64,000 bases of DNA from an uncultured Flavobacteriaceae bacterium. GTDB taxonomy: Bacteria; Bacteroidota; Bacteroidia; Flavobacteriales; Flavobacteriaceae. The first letter of the stretch is position 1. Every line of letters starts with the position of its first letter. Below are positions 9,650 through 19,900 of this stretch, piece by piece. The DNA lies in assembly GCA_947503005.1 (NCBI GenBank), contig CANNCA010000001.1, positions 124,001 through 188,000 of the forward strand, read 5' to 3'. The translations under genes were made by a program, and so were the position numbers. The notes below the pieces were generated by a model, which was given only the letters and a program-made list of their open reading frames with translations, made no database searches and was not told the DNA's origin.

Positions 9650-11335
9650 TCATTTTTTTTCTTGGATTTTAGCCCAACTATCCCGTAAACCCACCGTTCG
9701 ATTAAAAACCAATTTCTCGGAGGTGCTATCAGGGTCTACACAAAAATAACCCAAGCGTTGAAATTGAACCCGGTCTTCAACTTGTGCATATTTCAAGCTG
9801 GGCTCCAAAAAACCCGTAACAATTTCTAAGGAGTCTGGGTTAACAAATTCCATAAAATCTTTATCCTTATGCGTGTCTGGACTTTCATCAGTAAAAAGAC
9901 GATCATATAATCGGACTTCTGCTTCGATGGCATGTTTAACTGAAACCCAATGTAGTGTTCCTTTTACTTTTCTAAGGCTTTCTTCCGTTCCGCTACCGCT
10001 TTTACTTTTTGGGTCATAAGTACATTGTACCTCCACAACATTTCCATCATCATCTTTGGTACAGCTTTCAGCCTTAATGATATACGCATTTTTTAAACGA
10101 ACTTCACTTCCAAGCTTCAAGCGAAAAAACTTTTTGTTAGCCTCTTCCTTAAAATCGGCTTTTTCAATATAAAGCTCTCTTGAAAAGGGAACCTTTCTGA
10201 AACCCGCGGATTCGTCTCCAGGATTATTCTCAGCTTCCAACCACTCTTCTTCACCCTCGGGATAGTTGGTAATAATCACCTTCAAGGGGTCAAGCACGGC
10301 CATTACCCTTGATGCAACTTTGTTCAAATGATCACGGACTTGAAATTCCAATAGCGAAACATCGATTAGGTTGTCACGCTTGGCAATTCCGATGGTATCA
10401 GCAAAATTGCGAATTGCTTCAGGTGTGTAACCTCTTCTTCTTAGTCCAGAGATGGTCGGCATTCTTGGATCATCCCAACTATTGACCACCCCTTCTTCTA
10501 CTAATCGCAATAGTTTTCTCTTGCTGACAACCGTATGACTGAGGTTTCTACGTGCAAATTCTCGTTGTTTTGGGCGTACCTTATTTTTATCAACTACTTG
10601 GTCCAAAAACCAGTCATAGAGCTCACGGTGCATGGCAAACTCCAACGTACAAAGAGAATGCGAAACTTGCTCGATGTAATCGCTCTCGCCATGTGTCCAG
10701 TCATACATAGGGTAAATACACCAATTGGTATTTGTACGATGATGTGATTTGTGTAGTACACGATACATGATAGGATCACGCATTAACATGTTCGATGAGC
10801 TCATATCAATTTTCGCTCTCAGCACATGCTTTCCTTCTTCAAACTTACCCGATTTCATTCCTTCAAAAAGTTCTAAGTTCTCCTTTAAGGAACGATTTCG
10901 ATATGGACTTTCAACTCCAGGTTTTGTTGGGGTACCCTTTTGAGTAGCCATTTCCTCAGAAGTTTGGCTATCCACATAGGCTTTTCCTTCCTTAATCAAG
11001 AGGACGGCCCAATCGTACAGCTGTTGGAAATAATCCGATGCATACCGTTCGGTATTCCATTTGTACCCAAGCCATTCTACATCGCGCTTTATGGCATCTA
11101 CGTATTCCTGTTCCTCTTTTGCTGGATTCGTATCATCAAACCTAAGGTTGACCGGAGCATTATATCGCAGGCCGAGTCCAAAATTCAGACAAATTGAACT
11201 GGCATGTCCAATGTGCAAATACCCGTTTGGTTCTGGTGGAAAGCGAAAACGTAGGTTTTCCTTTGGAAACCCATTTTTTAGGTCTTCCTCTATGATATGC
11301 TCCAAAAAATTCAACGATCGTTCAGTCTCGTTCAT
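9650..11335 (-). CDS. glnS: Glutamine--tRNA ligase
   Basis: GlnS charges tRNA-Gln directly. The 561-residue class I synthetase carries HIGH at residues 41-44 within PPEPNGYLHIGH and the KMSKS-type loop VVSKRKL at 269-275, and the C-terminal anticodon-binding beta-barrels are complete. The PPEPNG context and the conserved FDDTNP distinguish it from GltX, which is encoded separately at 6873-8402. It is transcribed leftward as a single gene and faces the shared terminator region at 9457-9493. The 255 bp upstream separate it from the divergent adhesin gene. Confidence 0.97.
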   Translation of the reverse strand: MNETERSLNFLEHIIEEDLKNGFPKENLRFRFPPEPNGYLHIGHASSICLNFGLGLRYNAPVNLRFDDTNPAKEEQEYVDAIKRDVEWLGYKWNTERYASDYFQQLYDWAVLLIKEGKAYVDSQTSEEMATQKGTPTKPGVESPYRNRSLKENLELFEGMKSGKFEEGKHVLRAKIDMSSSNMLMRDPIMYRVLHKSHHRTNTNWCIYPMYDWTHGESDYIEQVSHSLCTLEFAMHRELYDWFLDQVVDKNKVRPKQREFARRNLSHTVVSKRKLLRLVEEGVVNSWDDPRMPTISGLRRRGYTPEAIRNFADTIGIAKRDNLIDVSLLEFQVRDHLNKVASRVMAVLDPLKVIITNYPEGEEEWLEAENNPGDESAGFRKVPFSRELYIEKADFKEEANKKFFRLKLGSEVRLKNAYIIKAESCTKDDDGNVVEVQCTYDPKSKSGSGTEESLRKVKGTLHWVSVKHAIEAEVRLYDRLFTDESPDTHKDKDFMEFVNPDSLEIVTGFLEPSLKYAQVEDRVQFQRLGYFCVDPDSTSEKLVFNRTVGLRDSWAKIQEKK

Positions 11336-11614
11336 AAGGTGCTTTTAAGAAGCCACAAAAATAGCGAAAAAGGCCTGATTTAAGACTACAAAAAAGTCTC
11401 GCCATACAAATACGTGCGTTTCACAACAAATTCCTTTCCTGATACAACATTAAATTCACTGGCCGATAATTAAAAGACATATTTGTTGTTGAATACTGAT
11501 TAAAGACAAATTCGAGCGGAATTGGGCGATAACCGCAGCTAAATTAAACGCCTATCGTTTTATCCGGACCCAAATCCAAATAGAACTGTAGTGATTTTAA
11601 AACTACGACTACTT

Positions 11615-13870
11615 ATGAGACCAAAACTAGTAACTCACCTTCGTTTCTTCATGGCAACAGCATTATTTCTGTTCGCTGCTCAGGCTTTTTCACAAATTTC
11701 AGTGAGACCACCAGAGCCAGCAGACAATCCTAACCTGGGAGGAAACTCACCTTGGACTGCCATTTGTGCAGGTGTAGGAGGGTTCAACCAATATTATGCA
11801 AAAGTCAGCTGGGCAGGTACCGCCAACGCGGACAATGAATTTATACTAGAGTTATCCGATGCAAGCGGCGACTTCACCAATGCCGTAGAGTTGGGCAGGG
11901 CGAATGACCAAAATACAAATAATCCAAAAGAATTCGATATGGAGTTTTCCATCCCCACTACAACTCGCGGAGATGGATATAAAATGCGGGTTAGAAGTAC
12001 TAGTCCTGCTGATCAAGAGGAATCTGTTGCTTCTTATAGCATGTACTATATGGATGTCACCTCAAACCTTAACATCAGTGAGTTGGGTGATGGCAACCCA
12101 CCAGGAAACATATGTGCAGCTAGTAGCCTAAACCTACAAGTTGATAATATTCCTAATCCCGAAACATATCAATACATCTGGTATCGGAGTGGAACCGAAT
12201 TGACCTCTGAATCTGGCCACACCTTAACCGTGACCCAATCTGGAATGTATCAAGCTTTTATTGATTATGGTGATCTTTGCACCGGTTCAGGTAATACCGA
12301 TTCAAATATTGTGACTGTAACTATCGGCTCAACTGGGCCCGGTATTGGAATCACTCCGCCAAGCAAAAATGCTTTGTGTGTAGGAGAAACCGAAACCTTG
12401 ACTATCGATACAACCGATCCTTCTTGGAGCTACCAATGGTATAAAGATAACAACCCTATAGCAGGAGCTACGTCAACAAGTTTCATAGTGGACGCAAATG
12501 TAGTTGGCTTTGAAGGGGATTATCAAGTAGAAATTTCAGGTATAGGTATCTGTACGCAACGATCGGCCGCTGAGAAGATGACCAATGCAGACAACTTTAC
12601 GGTTACCCGAGACAATCCTGCAAATATTGTGGTTTTGCCCTCAGGGCCAGAAACATTAAGTGTCACAACCGATGCGGTATCTCCCACTTATCAATGGTAT
12701 CGAAACGGCGGTGCTGTTGGTGGTGCAACCGGGAGCTCTCTTGATATTACTCAAGATGGCACCTATTATGTCGAAGTCACCCAAGCAGGTGGTACTTGCC
12801 CTGGTACCGTAAGGAATTCGGAAAATACAGTTGCTGTTGTACCGGCTTCCTTTGAAATCATAACCGACTACAATGGAACTTATGTCTCTTGTGTAAACAC
12901 GGATATTGTCTTAGAAGTGGCAACCATAAATGCTGTTGCTACAGATGGAAGCAAAACAGATGTAACCACACAGTTAGACTCTTCTTTTAGCTACCAATGG
13001 CAAAAAGATGGGGTAGACGTCGCTGGGGCTACTACTCAAACTATAAGTTTGACAGCTACTTCAGAAAATGGGGATTACACTGTTGATGCCAGTTTGAACA
13101 CGTATAACGAAACATCAAATACATTGCCTGTTCAACTTTTGACCAACGAAACAGTAACCATAAGCAGTACAAGTACGATTTACTGTAATTCTTCGGAGAC
13201 GATAACTATTAGCACTACTGCCGACCTGAGTTCTGAAACTTTTAGTTGGGAAAGGGATGGTTCATCAGTGAATACCACTGATGCTTCCTTTAACGTAACA
13301 GAACCCGGAACTTACCGCTTGGTTCTAGATAAAAATGGATGCGACCTTATTTCAAATGAAATCGCAATTACTCCATTAGATCCAAATCTTATTTCGTTGG
13401 ATGTAGATGGCGATGTAATTTTTCCCGAGGGAAGCTCAAAAACAGTTCGAGCAAGTGGAGGAACTTCGTACCAATGGTTTGATAGTAATAATACGTTGAT
13501 GAGTAGCGATGCCACAATGACCTTTAGTGAAGAAGGTGAATTTGTTTTAATCGCAAATATTGATAATTGTGAAGTATCCCGAAACATTACGGCCGCCTAC
13601 TTGGATTTATTTAATGTGCCCAATGTAATCACTCCCAACGGAGATGGCGCGAACGATCAATGGGTTATTCCAAATTCATATTCCAACAAGGGTGATATTA
13701 CCGTCGTGATATATAACACTAACGGACAAGAATTATTTAACCAAACCAATTATCAAAATAATTGGCCAGGTTCTACCATATCGTTTTTAAAGCAAAACAT
13801 GGTGTTCTATTATGTCATCAAAAACGCCAATGAAACATTGAAGCAAGGTACCATTACCGTTATTCGATAA
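11615..13870 (+). CDS. Secreted Ig-like repeat protein with T9SS type B C-terminal domain
   Basis: From the ATG at 11615 the protein has 751 residues, begins with a signal peptide ending near AAQAFSQ, and consists of repeated Ig-like beta domains marked by recurring YQWYK/YQWYR and 'TYRLVL' patterns. The C-terminus (about the last 85 residues) has the gliding-associated type B sorting features: NVPNVITPNGDGANDQW, then IYNTNGQELF, a Trp-containing turn, YYVIK and a terminal IR. Such proteins cross the outer membrane by the type IX system and stay at the surface or are released. A GTG at 11591 would add eight residues ahead of a normal signal sequence, so the ATG is preferred. A PorP/SprF gene follows after 12 bp, its probable dedicated partner. 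Confidence 0.88.
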   Translation: MRPKLVTHLRFFMATALFLFAAQAFSQISVRPPEPADNPNLGGNSPWTAICAGVGGFNQYYAKVSWAGTANADNEFILELSDASGDFTNAVELGRANDQNTNNPKEFDMEFSIPTTTRGDGYKMRVRSTSPADQEESVASYSMYYMDVTSNLNISELGDGNPPGNICAASSLNLQVDNIPNPETYQYIWYRSGTELTSESGHTLTVTQSGMYQAFIDYGDLCTGSGNTDSNIVTVTIGSTGPGIGITPPSKNALCVGETETLTIDTTDPSWSYQWYKDNNPIAGATSTSFIVDANVVGFEGDYQVEISGIGICTQRSAAEKMTNADNFTVTRDNPANIVVLPSGPETLSVTTDAVSPTYQWYRNGGAVGGATGSSLDITQDGTYYVEVTQAGGTCPGTVRNSENTVAVVPASFEIITDYNGTYVSCVNTDIVLEVATINAVATDGSKTDVTTQLDSSFSYQWQKDGVDVAGATTQTISLTATSENGDYTVDASLNTYNETSNTLPVQLLTNETVTISSTSTIYCNSSETITISTTADLSSETFSWERDGSSVNTTDASFNVTEPGTYRLVLDKNGCDLISNEIAITPLDPNLISLDVDGDVIFPEGSSKTVRASGGTSYQWFDSNNTLMSSDATMTFSEEGEFVLIANIDNCEVSRNITAAYLDLFNVPNVITPNGDGANDQWVIPNSYSNKGDITVVIYNTNGQELFNQTNYQNNWPGSTISFLKQNMVFYYVIKNANETLKQGTITVIR

Positions 13871-13882
13871 CAATCAACCTAG

Positions 13883-16078
13883 ATGAAACTTAGAAATCTT
13901 TTAGTACTCTCCCTTATAGCCTTGGCATCGATGACCGTCATCAATGCTCAAGAAGATGATCCTATTCTACCTTATAAAGTAGCTCCGCAAAACTTATTGA
14001 AGTTTAATAGGTTCTTAATAAACCCTACGTTTACTACAGTACGCGAAGACAAGTCATATATAAATTTACTACACAGAAACCAATCGGTACAATTTCAGGA
14101 TAATGACCAAACCTACTTTTTGAGTTACAGTGGTCGAATGGGAGATAGAAGTGGTCTAGGACTAAGTCTTTATACGCAAAAGCTAGGTCCAGTTCAAAAC
14201 ATTGGTGTATTGGCAAACTATGCGTATGGTATTAAACTAAGTGATAAAAGTAATTTTACCTTCGGAGGAAACTTGGCCTACTATAGTACAGGACTGAACA
14301 GAAATGATGTAGATGTAATCGACCCAAACGATTTTCGATTAAATGGTACTGAGGACAGTAATATTCTATCTTTTCAGCCTGGGTTTAATTTATCTTATGG
14401 TCAATTTGATTTGGGCGTCTATGCCGAAAACCTTTTTGACTACAATATAAAAACCAGCGAAACACTTACTGAATTCAAAGACAAAACTTATTCTGCCCAC
14501 CTACAATATACTTATCAGTTTAAAAATGATGGCGGAGTCTTAGAGAGTGCGCGTTTAATGCCACTTGCCAGAGTTCGTTTAAATACTCTAGGCCAAGCAA
14601 TCGCCGACGACAGTGAAAACTATTCCTTAGGTGGAAGTTTAATTTTAGACTTGCCCAAACTTGGTTGGCTTCAAGGAGGATACGACACTTTTTATGGCGC
14701 TTCCGCCGGTGCAGGTTTCAACATCAACAGAAGAATGTCATTGGGTTATACCATGGAAAAAGGTTTTGGAACAGACTTTAACAACTTGGGGGTAACACAC
14801 GAGATTTCTTTCGCCTATTCATTTACGCCTAACCTGTCAGAAGACCGTGTGATGCTAGAGGCAGAAGATGAGATTGTTGAAAATAGTGAATTGGAGTCTG
14901 ATGCGCTTGCTTCAAATGAAGAGTTAGAGAAGTTGAAAAAGAAATTAGCCGAAAACGAGGAGGTTTTAGCCGAATTGATGTTCCGTCAAGATTCTTTGGA
15001 AGCCAATCGACAGAAGGACCTAGAGCGCCGCTTTGAAATGGTGATGCGCATGGTGCGAAACGAAACAAATGGTCAACGCCCTGATTTGGAAAAAAGAGCG
15101 GAAGACCTCTTCTTAACCGGAAGAGATTCGCAAACGGGCGTTGCTAGCAATGTCAACAATGCTAGCAATGACGGCAGAACAAGCAGCGTTCAAGAAAAAA
15201 CACAAGATGCAACCAAAGTTCGAGATTCTTCACCAACAAAAACAACGATTGTCGCGACTCAGGATAATACGAAAAGCAGTGACTACACCTCGAATACCAA
15301 TAGCAGGAAGAACCCAAACAAACGAACTGAACCTACAACTTCAACTTTAGCCGTTCAGGACAACACACGAAGTTCAGACTACAATGCCTCGTCAAATAGG
15401 GATGCCATTAAAAGCAGAAAGTTTAAAAATCTCGAAGGAATAAACGATGGTTATTATGTGGTCGCCAATGTATATAAAGGAGGAAAGTATATGGATAAAT
15501 TCATGAACTCCTTAAAAGACCAGGGTTTCAATTCCGATTACATCGACAACCCCAATAATGGTTTGAAATATGTATACTTAGAGCGATATGATACATGGAG
15601 CGAAGCAGCAGAAGCCTATAAAAGCAATATGAACGGGGCGTACACTGACGACCTTTGGATTATGAACGTTGATAATCGCTATACCAATGAGCGTTACGCA
15701 AGTAATGTTGATAAGCTTCAACAGAAATCATCAAAATATATAACTGATGTTCCAGAGAAAAACGTGGTTAAAAAAGATAAAATTGCAAGAACAGACCTTA
15801 AGTCTCGCACATACAAAATCGATGGTTTAGGACAAGGCTATTATATTATCGCCAACGTTTTTGCCAATCCGAACAACGCCAACCGTTTCGTCAAATTATT
15901 GAACTCTTACGGTCTCAGCGCAAGTTACTTTATTAACCCTGAAAATAACTGGCGCTATGTTTACGTAAAACGACATGACTCTTGGAACAATGCACTGTTA
16001 TCGTACTATTCAAAACTGAACGGTTCTTATGATGATAAAATGTGGATTATGCGCGTAAAATCAGAAGCCATCGCTTAA
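13883..16078 (+). CDS. PorP/SprF-family T9SS protein with two C-terminal SPOR-like repeats
   Basis: The 731-residue protein has a signal peptide (about 1-22) and a PorP/SprF outer-membrane barrel-like region (about 23-315): the 'NRFLINPTF' start, the 'GLGLSLYTQKLGP' strand and 'SLGYTMEKGFG' fit that family. Members act with the T9SS as partners of type B cargo. An acidic coiled coil (about 320-390) and a Ser/Thr/Asn-rich linker (about 390-510) follow. Two related units of about 90 residues (near 513-605 and 639-729) come last, each with DGYYVVAN/QGYYIIAN, YVYLERYD/YVYVKRHD, a Trp, and DLWIM/KMWIM; they look like SPOR-type domains. Classical SprF proteins end after the barrel (about 310-340 residues), so this is a fused, roughly doubled version. 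Confidence 0.85.
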   Translation: MKLRNLLVLSLIALASMTVINAQEDDPILPYKVAPQNLLKFNRFLINPTFTTVREDKSYINLLHRNQSVQFQDNDQTYFLSYSGRMGDRSGLGLSLYTQKLGPVQNIGVLANYAYGIKLSDKSNFTFGGNLAYYSTGLNRNDVDVIDPNDFRLNGTEDSNILSFQPGFNLSYGQFDLGVYAENLFDYNIKTSETLTEFKDKTYSAHLQYTYQFKNDGGVLESARLMPLARVRLNTLGQAIADDSENYSLGGSLILDLPKLGWLQGGYDTFYGASAGAGFNINRRMSLGYTMEKGFGTDFNNLGVTHEISFAYSFTPNLSEDRVMLEAEDEIVENSELESDALASNEELEKLKKKLAENEEVLAELMFRQDSLEANRQKDLERRFEMVMRMVRNETNGQRPDLEKRAEDLFLTGRDSQTGVASNVNNASNDGRTSSVQEKTQDATKVRDSSPTKTTIVATQDNTKSSDYTSNTNSRKNPNKRTEPTTSTLAVQDNTRSSDYNASSNRDAIKSRKFKNLEGINDGYYVVANVYKGGKYMDKFMNSLKDQGFNSDYIDNPNNGLKYVYLERYDTWSEAAEAYKSNMNGAYTDDLWIMNVDNRYTNERYASNVDKLQQKSSKYITDVPEKNVVKKDKIARTDLKSRTYKIDGLGQGYYIIANVFANPNNANRFVKLLNSYGLSASYFINPENNWRYVYVKRHDSWNNALLSYYSKLNGSYDDKMWIMRVKSEAIA

Positions 16079-16987
16079 GCATATAAACAATATAGTCATT
16101 TTGAGAGCGACCCAGCAGGGCGCTTTTTTATGTCCCATGTCAAAATTGGTCAAATATTGTAGTAATTGCATTTATAAGTCTGCCATTTAAAACATAATCG
16201 TAGTCTTAGTCTATAACAGTTTTGAAATTAATCCACTAATCAGTGGTGCAAATCTTTTATTCATCGCGATTTTGCATTGGTTATTTAAAAATTAAAATGC
16301 TCTAAAACTTACTTTATTGCACCAGAGACACTTTGCCGTGTTTAAAGATAGCTGGCCAATGAAAATTTAAACTTGCTATATTCCATAGGAATTATCAACT
16401 TTTTCATTCTCAAAATCTTTTCTTCCGACTTTTTTCAATCCAGAAGACTTTGGCAATAAGTTAGGCACATGCTCAATTTCCGTTATTGAAACCCTGAGGT
16501 ATTCTAGTAGTAAACTATTTGCTGATCACTATTTCTGCTTCCTAGTAACACAATCCTTGCAAATCAAAATGGCCTTATAAAACATACTATACTTATAGCG
16601 CATATGGCTTCCGAAAAAGGTAGTCCGACACGATGTAGAAAATTGCACATGAATTCCTATTTTCTTGCTAACGAATACTTTGGTGTATAATCTATAATCG
16701 CGTCAGAAATGGTTTACTTAAATTGAAAGCGCTTGATTTTCAGTTTATTCCGTGTTTATTAACAACCGCTTCTTCCAATGTTGTCTGGCCCCTATAAACA
16801 CCCTCATAAAGGGCTTTCACAACATAAAACGCCCATAATACAACAATAAATTTCACCTCTCGCCATTAAGGTTAATATTTGTTGGTAATATTCTTTTTTT
16901 CAGCGCACTTAATTTATGAATGAGATATCTGTCAAAGAAGGGAAAAAGTGATTAAAGTCACCCTAGGAACCAAATTTTAGAGCCTAA
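16079..16987. other. 909-bp non-coding spacer before the giant adhesin gene
   Basis: No plausible gene is visible in any frame. It starts with an intrinsic terminator (16106-16129), contains a short hairpin CCACTAATCAGTGG (16233-16246) and is otherwise AT-rich with many TAAT/TTTG-like words. It most likely holds the promoter and a leader for the SprB-like gene, but I cannot assign one promoter with confidence. Degenerate coding remains cannot be excluded. Confidence 0.5.
16106..16129 (+). terminator. Intrinsic terminator after the SPOR-tailed PorP/SprF gene
   Basis: AGCG-A-CCC pairs with GGG-CGCT around a 4-nt AGCA loop, with one bulged A, followed by six T residues. It lies 27 bp after the stop codon and closes the first adhesin/SprF unit. 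Confidence 0.8.
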
Positions 16988-19900
16988 ATGCTACCAAAAC
17001 CTACCAAAATTATACTAGTAGCCATTCTTATACTAATGGCATTTACCGGTTTTTCGCAAGAATTCACCTCATTTACAAGGAACGAGCCCTCATATACCGG
17101 ATTTAGGTATCAGAATAATCTAAAAGGCGACCTGACCTTCATCGGTAACAATATCTTAAATAGAGCTGAACCGCCATCTATTGGGCCTAACGACCCCTAT
17201 AATAACCAGAATGTCAGGCAACCCCGCCCAAGACCAACTGATTATTTCAATACAGAAACAGGTGGATATTATAACTACAATGATTTCAAAGATATGCGGT
17301 ATATTAACATTGATCCCGCAAACACGTTCAGCTCAAGTTCAGCCACTTTAGCGCTTGAAGACCCCAGTTGTAGTAGAATTAGATATGCAGGGCTATACTG
17401 GTCGGCTACTTATCCTAGAGACAATATTAGTGATCCTGTTGGAACACCTAGACAACATCCAATAAATCAAGTGCGATTAAGTAAGCAAGGAGGAGCTTAT
17501 GTCCCCGTAATAGCCGACGATGTAATCTTTGATGGGCTTACCAGCACCGCTTTACAATCTAATGCGCCTTATGTCTCTTATGCCGATGTGACCGATATCG
17601 TAAGAGGCCCACAGAATCCAGACGGTAGCTATAACGACCCATCTGGGGTTTATATCGTGGCAGATATTCCAGCAGCCCAAGGTACCGGAACACCTCTAGG
17701 TGGGGCCTCGGGTGGTTGGACTCTTGTGATCGCTTATGAAAACCCATCTTTACCTGGAAAATTAATAACCACATATGACGGTTTTGCCTGGGTCCAGCCT
17801 AATGATGACCCCTCGACAACACTTGACGAAAGGGTGGTACCCATAAATTATTCTGGATTTGAAACAATACCAGTTGGTCCAGTAAATGCAGATATAGGCT
17901 CCGCAAGTCTAGAAGGTGATTTTGCACTTACTGGAGATTTCATGCGCATTAGATCTGCCTCGAATACCAATTTCACCCCAGTTCAAGAAGCATCCGGAAA
18001 TCTTGATAATAATAATTTCTTTAATAGTGATATTACCCTAGATGGAGTGATAACTACGAACAGAAACCCTAATAGCACTAATACATTGGGATTTGATTCC
18101 GACATGTTTCGAATGTCAAACCCTGCGAGTGCAGTTATTCCCAACGGAGAAACTGCAGCAACTTTTGAGTATCGAACGAATGGAGATTCGTATTATCCCT
18201 TTTTCAACTCCTTCAATATAGAAATTATAGAGCCAAATATCGTGCTAAAGAAAAAGGTGTTTTTACCTGATGGTTCGGCTCCTGAGGATGAAATAACGGG
18301 TCAAGGGGTGAATCTGGGTCAAACCCTTGATTATTTGCTTTACTTTCAAAATATTGGTAATGATGATGCCACGGGTATTGACCCAAGCAATCCTGACTAT
18401 CAATCTGGCGATAGTCCAATGTATGTTATTCGCGATATTTTACCAATAAACGTCACTTTAAACGAGGCATATTTAAGTGCTAATCTTTTGCCTGGTATAA
18501 CCTATACCTATGAACCGGCGACCAGAACGGTTATGTTCTTTATTCCTGATAATTACGTGAATAAAGATGACCCTGAATATTCAATTCGAATGCGGGTAAA
18601 AGTTGCTGAAAATTGCTTTGACTTTATTGATGCATGTACGGATATTATTCGAAACGTGGCATATTCGACTTATGCCGGCGTTATTAATGACTACAAAATA
18701 TCGGACGATCCGAGCGTAACTGAGTTTGACACTTGTGGATATGTTGTCCCAGGTGCTACTAACTTTCTTTTGGATGACCTTTCTGCCTGTAACTTTGAGC
18801 GCACTGTCGAGCTTTGTGGGGGCGATATTTTGCTAGACGCTGGAGATGGTTTTGCCCAGTATAGATGGTTTAGGGATGAGAACGGTAATAACCTGCTAGA
18901 CGAAACCATTGATACCCCTATAAGCGATGGTGACCCCGATAATGATGGTAGCACCATTATCGTCAATGCAGTAGGAACCTACATCGTTGACAAAATGTTT
19001 CCGCCTGACCCTTGTAAAGGATTCAAGGAGATTATTCACGTTGTGCCTTATGGGGCTGGCCTCTTACCAAATCCTATCATCGAATACTTCAATACAGTTA
19101 ATAATGATAGTGATACAACGAACGATCTCGCAGGTGAAATTGTACAGTGTAGTATAGATCAAGATTTTTTACCAAAGCTATTTCTTTGTGGGGCCAATGA
19201 TTCAAGACTTTTACAGGTAAATATTATCGACGCCCAGAGTATTGTTTGGGAGAAATTGGTAGAAGGAAGTTGTGATTCAACCGGTGATGATTGTGCCAAT
19301 AAAAACCTGACCTGTTCATGGACTTCCGAAGGAACTGGAAATAATTATGATTTAGATAGCCCCGGTAAATACCGATTGCAGGTAACTTACCAGAACGGTT
19401 GTACTTCTCGTTTCTATTTTAATGTTTTTCAAAATAATCTTGATATCCCATTTACCAAACAAGATATTATTTGTACAACCCCGGGGAATATTACGGTCAC
19501 AACGCTTGGCAACGGGTATGCGTATCGTTTGGTCGACTCAGATACGGGTGCTGTTATACAGCCTTTCAGTCCCACAAGAAGTTTTGATTTCAATTCAGGA
19601 GAAAATGGAACATATAGAGTAGAAGTAGTTCAATTAGATAATAATGGAAATCCTATTGCTGGCTCATGCATCTTTAGTACCGAACCTATTGGAGTTCTTG
19701 AACGAAATGTTACCTATGCTATAAACGTTACTAATGCCAGTTGTACCGGTTTTGGATCTATAAATCTTCAGATTAATAATGCAGACCCTGACTATGAATA
19801 TGAAATACGCTTAGATGACGGGTCAAATGGAGGTCAGGGAACTTTAGTTGATAACGAGACTGCTCAACCAGATAACAACTTTACCTTTAATGGGCTAAAT

